Assembly: GCA_016293205.1 (NCBI GenBank) | Contig: JAEDES010000023.1 | Span: 1-18,866 of the forward strand | DNA length: 18,866 nt | Source of the DNA: Bacilli bacterium | GTDB taxonomy: Bacteria; Bacillota_I; Bacilli_A; RF39; UBA660 | Reading direction: 5' to 3' | Shown here: one piece after another, positions 16,401 to 18,866 of the stretch | How the letters are laid out: the number at the start of each line of letters is the position of its first letter | Numbering within the stretch: the stretch's first letter is position 1 | The notes under the pieces: generated by a model | Seen by the model: only the letters and a program-made list of their open reading frames with translations | Database searches by the model: none | What the model was told of the DNA's origin: nothing | Made by a program: the position numbers and the translations under genes

Positions 16401-17925
16401 AGATGGAGTATTCTATTTCAATCAACCAGTAAGAGTTACATTAAGTGACTCAGTAAACTTACGTTTACACGGAATTGATACATATTATGATGATAAAAAT
16501 GCTAATAGAACTGGATGGTTAAAAGACGTTAAGGGAGACGGACTACATACAGCAATAGCAAAAGATGCAGCAGGAAACAAATTAGAATTCCAATTTGTAG
16601 TTGATACAAAAGAACCAGAAGTTGTATCTAGTTATGAAACATTAACTGTTGAGGGAGACAAAACAGCAAAATTTAAAGATTTCCCAATATTTACAGTAAC
16701 TGATTTATCAGGAGCAGTAGAAGAAAAACTTGTATCTGGAAATGTTGATATGAGTAAAGTTGGTGAATATAAATTAACATATGAATTCACAGACTTTGTA
16801 GGAAATAAAACAACAAAAACAGTTAAAGTAAATGTTGTTGATACAACTGCACCAGTTGTAACTACAAAGCAAGAAAATGATATAGTTTTAGAAGCTGGTG
16901 CTGATAAATATAAAGAATTAGGTGCTGTAGTAACAGATAATATTGATGATACATATACATTAGACAAACCATCATATATTAATCACTACACATTAGATGG
17001 TACATTTACTGGTAGAGTTGAAAATGTAGATACAACTACATTAGGTAAGTACTTATTAGTTTATACAGCAACAGATGCTAACGGAAATCAATCAAACAAT
17101 CAATTAGCGCAATCAAAGAAATGGGTAATTGTACAAGACACAATTAATCCAACACTAACTATTAAAAAAGAATCTCTCGGAACATCACCATACTATAGTG
17201 CAATAAGTTTTGCATTAAGCGATAGCAATAAAGTTGACTATGCTGAAGTAAATGGAAATAAATTTGATGTAACAAATGCTAAATATAGTGATGCAAATTA
17301 TCAAAATATTAAAGGATATTTAGCTGAAGGAACAAATATTATTAAGTTATATGACACAGCAGGAAATGTAACTGAACAAGAATTTGTGATAGATTGGACT
17401 GCACCAGTAGTTAATGTAAAAGAATATATTGGACAAAATCCATATAGTGGTGCAAGTTTTAAATTATCAGACAATAATCAAATTGATTATTTTGAATTAA
17501 ATGGAAAAAAATATGATAGAACAAATGCTAAATATAGTGATGCTAATCATGACAATATTAAGGCTTCATTAAAAAATGGGCAAAATAAATTAGTTTTATA
17601 TGATGCTGCAGGAAACAGCACTACTTACGAATTCGAATTAGAAAGAGTAGCGCCAACAATTACAGTATCAAATGGTACAATTGGATCAGGACCATATAGA
17701 AAACTAAATTTAAAATTGCATGATGCAAGTGGAATTGCATCAGTAGTAATTAATGGAACAAAATTACCTCATACAGGAACATATGTTGACATTAATGATG
17801 GACATGCATATACATTTCAACAAGGAACAAACACAGTAACAGTAATGGATAAAGCAGGAAATACTGTAACAAAAACATTCGAAGTTGATAGAAATACAAT
17901 TAATATTACTAACATGACAGAATAA
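13474..17925 (+). CDS. Giant Ig-like surface protein, 1483 aa, C-terminus cut off by a frameshift
   Basis: Paralogue of the 9194 gene over the first 300 or so residues. It has the same MEGKKKYF signal (site TFA|NP), an acidic/Gln-rich linker to about 105, a helical domain at about 106-221 and D.TAP Ig-like repeats at about 222-459. Then it differs. Four modules of about 120-126 residues start at 460, 584, 710 and 831 (DMTPAK, DRTAAA, DVTPAK, DNAVKI). They are followed by Ig/DUF5011-like domains (about 951-1230) and three repeats of about 70-85 residues (KLSDNN, then YD.AGN). The frame stops at TAA 17923-17925 in the phrase NITNMTE. The next codons continue in another frame as KKAFVNGGRG, and no terminator occurs until 18611. 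One missing T explains this: GAATTA would read Glu-Leu and run on. The intact gene would be about 1710 aa, reaching 18605 if the TAG at 18357 is also restored. Probably an adhesin or stalk protein. Confidence 0.8.
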   Translation: MEGKKKYFALIIFLFLGLMIFTFANPAEEEKEFKGGDKEQSETVTNKREETTEEDDEEEQEQQQDANQQQEANQQQNVTTNNNQGNAQGGNQGNNPGQTPVNPVDNTLRDALAAVEKAEGTYTQKDVDAAKQLVNQVTDTTEKGKLEERLDEVEAGIAALALLENLETQVEEALEKADMTNATSYRDTNEIAKKIEDLNNETVKETLQERLDKVSKLLDDNAAPTTKVKAKAYNDNVEITAEDEAGNPFKMYLTKGNGKEKEISSGDKTTSDGVYTLRLIDEAFNEQTVTFTVDTAAPVLKDLTNGAHYPEITLTVEDLTKTKIEVTNMDKNETTVVEDGTKLTEDATYKVVLTDEAGNTTEYWLAIDSTNPTIENVDDGSFINSATTALIKDKFLTNVVVSYVSLDGTETKEEFTRANFSVEANNENFSYEYTLDKEGTYTITAEDKIGNTSTKTVIVDMTPAKKNAVNINVNGYKNTVNEQYATNGNKISAYISINEELKQKPKFTFYANGKKIKEITDEVVISNSSNEKYPYIYTANLEINEELVAEDGLITFTVSNIYDKAGNKTEDITKITTKKVITLDRTAAARVYSTIRSNQHGEVSENGKDIDYYHTNGTKFEYAISFNELLKEAPTVTVGGRNVEMKLNEKVLKNENKFLYEGTFQIPADEAELAEGTLEIKVTNVKDLAGNETTLEDQTKTSNGRRVIYDVTPAKRMSGNIYVTGVKAIENTYYTQYGNTMYANITTNEKLLNNPTFTFHNNGKDYVAEDVIYRGLNDKGYHLYQASFKITKEIGMKDGEITFTVSNIIDLAGNKTADITGPSNRNKVFIDNAVKIDKLAIIGKNGQWKGKEYIQYANTGTTVYVNARFKEELASTPVVKLNETIELTKATKKEDNGIWIYSYSYKLKDNDGLVDGTIQVKVTNIKDYAGNTAVLTNANMTMESQSEVVVDRTLPTYRFTKAGSSLAVDEIKPIEKDGVFYFNQPVRVTLSDSVNLRLHGIDTYYDDKNANRTGWLKDVKGDGLHTAIAKDAAGNKLEFQFVVDTKEPEVVSSYETLTVEGDKTAKFKDFPIFTVTDLSGAVEEKLVSGNVDMSKVGEYKLTYEFTDFVGNKTTKTVKVNVVDTTAPVVTTKQENDIVLEAGADKYKELGAVVTDNIDDTYTLDKPSYINHYTLDGTFTGRVENVDTTTLGKYLLVYTATDANGNQSNNQLAQSKKWVIVQDTINPTLTIKKESLGTSPYYSAISFALSDSNKVDYAEVNGNKFDVTNAKYSDANYQNIKGYLAEGTNIIKLYDTAGNVTEQEFVIDWTAPVVNVKEYIGQNPYSGASFKLSDNNQIDYFELNGKKYDRTNAKYSDANHDNIKASLKNGQNKLVLYDAAGNSTTYEFELERVAPTITVSNGTIGSGPYRKLNLKLHDASGIASVVINGTKLPHTGTYVDINDGHAYTFQQGTNTVTVMDKAGNTVTKTFEVDRNTINITNMTE
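14090..14121 (+). repeat. 32-nt exact direct repeat, copy 2 (giant paralogues)
   Basis: Identical to 9750-9781 in the first giant gene. Both copies encode the last helix of the helical domain in the same reading frame. Confidence 0.85.
17271..17294 (+). repeat. 24-nt exact repeat within consecutive Ig-like modules, copy 1
   Basis: Encodes the TNAKYSDA part of the first of two adjacent modules and is identical to 17520-17543, 249 nt (83 codons) downstream. It indicates recent module duplication. Confidence 0.8.
17520..17543 (+). repeat. 24-nt exact repeat within consecutive Ig-like modules, copy 2
   Basis: Second copy of the 24-nt segment at 17271-17294, in the same frame. Flanking codons have diverged (NYQNIKG versus NHDNIKA). 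Confidence 0.8.
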
Positions 17926-18359
17926 AAAAAGCTTTTGTGAACGGTGGAAGAGGTATATTATTAAATGATATCGAAGTAACTAAAATGTTAGTATTAACAA
18001 ATAACAAAGAACTAACTCTTGATATGAATGGTAAAAAGTTAACAATTAATGACACAAAAGACCAAATGATGGATATCAGAAGTGGAAATAAACTAACTAT
18101 TACAGGAAATGGTACATTTGATTTAGAAGATCATAAATATGTAAGTCTTATGTATCCAAGAGGAGAAGTTATAATTGAAAATGGTACTTTCTTAAGAGCT
18201 ACTGGAACAAACAAAAATGAATATGGTTCTTTCTTTGTTGGAATTAGTAGTAGTAGTGGAACCGCAAAATTAACAATATATGATGGATATTTTGATGGTG
18301 GATACTATGTAGAAGGTGACGAGTTCAACAATTCAAGAACAATGTTAAATGGTAGTTAG
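17925..18359 (+). pseudogene. Detached beta-helix-like C-terminal part of the second giant protein, segment 1
   Basis: In the frame one step back from the giant gene, coding resumes right after its stop as KKAFVNGGRGILLNDIEVTK, then TLDMNGKKLTI, NKLTITGNGTFDLED, VIIENGTFLRA and LTIYDGYFDGGYY. This is the ladder of short strands seen in right-handed parallel beta-helix (pectate-lyase-like) domains. A GTG at 17937 could be read as a start, but it has no ribosome binding site and begins in mid-domain. The frame then hits TAG at 18357-18359, and the domain continues beyond it without a break. I therefore read this as the continuation of the gene at 13474, not as an independent 140-aa gene. A separate protein cannot be wholly excluded. 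Confidence 0.75.
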
Positions 18360-18605
18360 GGACAAAAAATCAAAGTCTATGGTGGAACATTTGTAGGACA
18401 AAATCCTGCTTATGGAGATGAAGGTATGGCATATACAAATCCAGCACATGCTGGTAAACCTGCTGACAGCACATACTGCCAAACAATTTTCTTCGAAGGA
18501 CAAAATAGATTAGATACAGAAATTCCTTCAACATACACTATTACAGAAGGAAAACTTGCAGATGGACGTCCAACTTTCAAAGTAACTTACACACCTGCAC
18601 AATAA
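18360..18605 (+). pseudogene. Detached C-terminal end of the second giant protein, segment 2
   Basis: Immediately after TAG 18357-18359, the same frame reads GQKIKVYGGTFVGQNPAY, a further beta-helix rung. It goes on to a Pro/Gly-rich stretch and ends with TYTITEGKLADGRPTFKVTY-TPAQ and a double TAA (18603-18608). It has no start codon or ribosome binding site of its own. The sequence is coherent protein, and a terminator follows 5 nt after the second stop, so this was the true end of the gene. The TAG may derive from TGG, CAG or another one-base neighbour; the original codon is unknown. Confidence 0.75.
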
Positions 18606-18610
18606 TAATC

Positions 18611-18637
18611 AAGAAGAGAGAAATCTCTTCTTTTTTA
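18611..18637 (+). terminator. Terminator closing the second giant gene
   Basis: AAGAAGAGA (18611-18619), a GAAA tetraloop and TCTCTTCTT (18624-18632), then a T run to 18636. Its position after 18605, with none after 17925 or 18359, shows that the original transcription unit extends to here. Confidence 0.88.
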
Positions 18638-18692
18638 TTGTTATTAAATTAATAATAATTTATAATAAAAGTAACAACAAGCGTAATCAGTC

Positions 18693-18710
18693 TATAATAA
18701 TAAGGAGTGA
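18693..18710 (+). promoter_or_regulatory. -10 box and ribosome binding site of the last gene
   Basis: TATAAT at 18693-18698 is followed by AAGGAGTGA at 18702-18710, five bases before ATG 18716. The -10 lies so close to the ribosome binding site that a transcript from it would have a very short leader. A second TATAAT at 18661-18666 would give a more usual distance. No clear -35 is seen for either. Confidence 0.35.
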
Positions 18711-18715
18711 AAATT

Positions 18716-18866
18716 ATGTCTACAAAAGAAAAAGAAGAAGTAAAAGAAGTAGTAGAAGAAAAAGAATTATCAGACGAATTTTTAGATGAAAAAGACAAGA
18801 AAAAACCTAAGAAAAAGAAAAATATAATTATTAGCATTTTTAACTTTATTTTAACAATTGTAATCT
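18716..18866 (+). CDS. Partial CDS, charged N-terminus followed by a membrane span
   Basis: ATG 18716 is preceded by an excellent AAGGAGTGA site. The first 40 residues are almost only Lys, Glu, Val and Asp (EKEEVKEVVEEKE, then DKKKPKKKK). A hydrophobic segment then begins (NIIISIFNFILTIVI) and runs off the window edge. This is a membrane protein with a long, charged cytoplasmic N-terminus. Several exported-protein and peptidase families in AT-rich Bacilli start this way, and the visible part does not identify which. It follows the giant-gene terminator and forms a new unit. Confidence 0.75.
   Translation, partial: MSTKEKEEVKEVVEEKELSDEFLDEKDKKKPKKKKNIIISIFNFILTIVI

Noticed and set aside
17925..17931. 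A AAA AAG heptamer in the right phase for programmed -1 frameshifting into the beta-helix frame
   Set aside because: The TAA stop at 17923-17925 comes before the slip codons, so a ribosome would have to pass the stop first. A single missing T explains the break more simply.
18357..18359. TAG as a reassigned sense codon in this organism
   Set aside because: TAG also ends the genes at 4027-4029, 7342-7344 and 8413-8415, each followed at once by a new gene's start signals or a terminator. It therefore acts as a normal stop.
17937..18359. Independent 140-aa gene starting at GTG 17937
   Set aside because: It has no ribosome binding site, begins in mid-domain, and the same domain continues past its stop to 18605. 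It fits better as part of the upstream gene.
9194..18605. Transposon, phage or integrase signs near the giant genes
   Set aside because: No recombinase, terminal repeats or phage genes were found. The repeats present are internal to the domain arrays.
1..18866. tRNA, rRNA, riboswitch or CRISPR array
   Set aside because: No cloverleaf, conserved aptamer core or regularly spaced repeats were seen. Intergenic gaps are short and are explained by promoters and terminators.

Overview
The window comes from a very AT-rich, low-GC Gram-positive-type bacterium. Genes use strong AGGAGG-type ribosome binding sites, ATG or GTG starts and TAA/TAG/TGA stops (standard code, TGA used as a stop at 5699-5701). 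They carry Gram-positive secretion features: TasA/camelysin-like precursors, signal peptidase I and giant Ig-like surface proteins. The composition and protein styles fit an uncultured host-associated Bacillota/Bacilli lineage of the RF39 or Erysipelotrichia type. That placement is inference, since the window holds no rRNA or universal marker. Almost every gene encodes an exported, membrane-anchored or surface protein, so this is a cell-envelope locus.

Layout. (1) 1-2288: a Lys/Thr-rich C-terminal tail of a gene cut by the window edge; a 407-aa exported TasA-like protein with a terminator built into its last codons; a 62-aa ORF that looks like a gene fragment; a shared convergent terminator; and, on the minus strand, a 202-aa TasA/camelysin-like precursor with its own promoter and an unusual cluster of TGTAAA sites. 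(2) 2527-8415: a tight four-gene operon (gaps of 1, -4 and 15 nt) ending in a perfect hairpin terminator. Its first and last genes share one architecture: N-terminal four-Cys zinc ribbon, long Q/N or M/N-rich linker, one membrane span, extracellular domain. The first extracellular domain carries a zincin metalloprotease motif (HEMGH). The second gene looks like an HtrA/DegP-type protease in which all three catalytic positions are substituted. The third is a single-span protein with a large extracellular part. (3) 8501-9028: a P-type signal peptidase I with its own terminator. (4) 9194-18605: two tandem paralogous giant proteins sharing an export signal, a helical domain and tandem Ig-like modules. 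The first (1346 aa) ends in MBG-like domains. The second has further Ig-like modules and a right-handed beta-helix-like C-terminus. (5) 18716 onward: the start of a charged membrane protein cut by the window edge.

How they may work together (inference): signal peptidase I could process the giant proteins and the HtrA-like protein, which carry AxA-like or TFA signal sites. The zinc-ribbon operon looks like a membrane complex that senses or handles extracellular proteins through an active metalloprotease and a dead HtrA-like partner.

The most notable points are the triad-less HtrA homologue inside the zinc-ribbon operon, and the break in the second giant gene. That break has two parts: a frameshift explained by one missing T at about 17923, and an in-frame TAG at 18357. 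Beyond them coding continues cleanly to 18605 and a terminator. Together they suggest a decaying gene, a switchable one, or an assembly or strain artefact.
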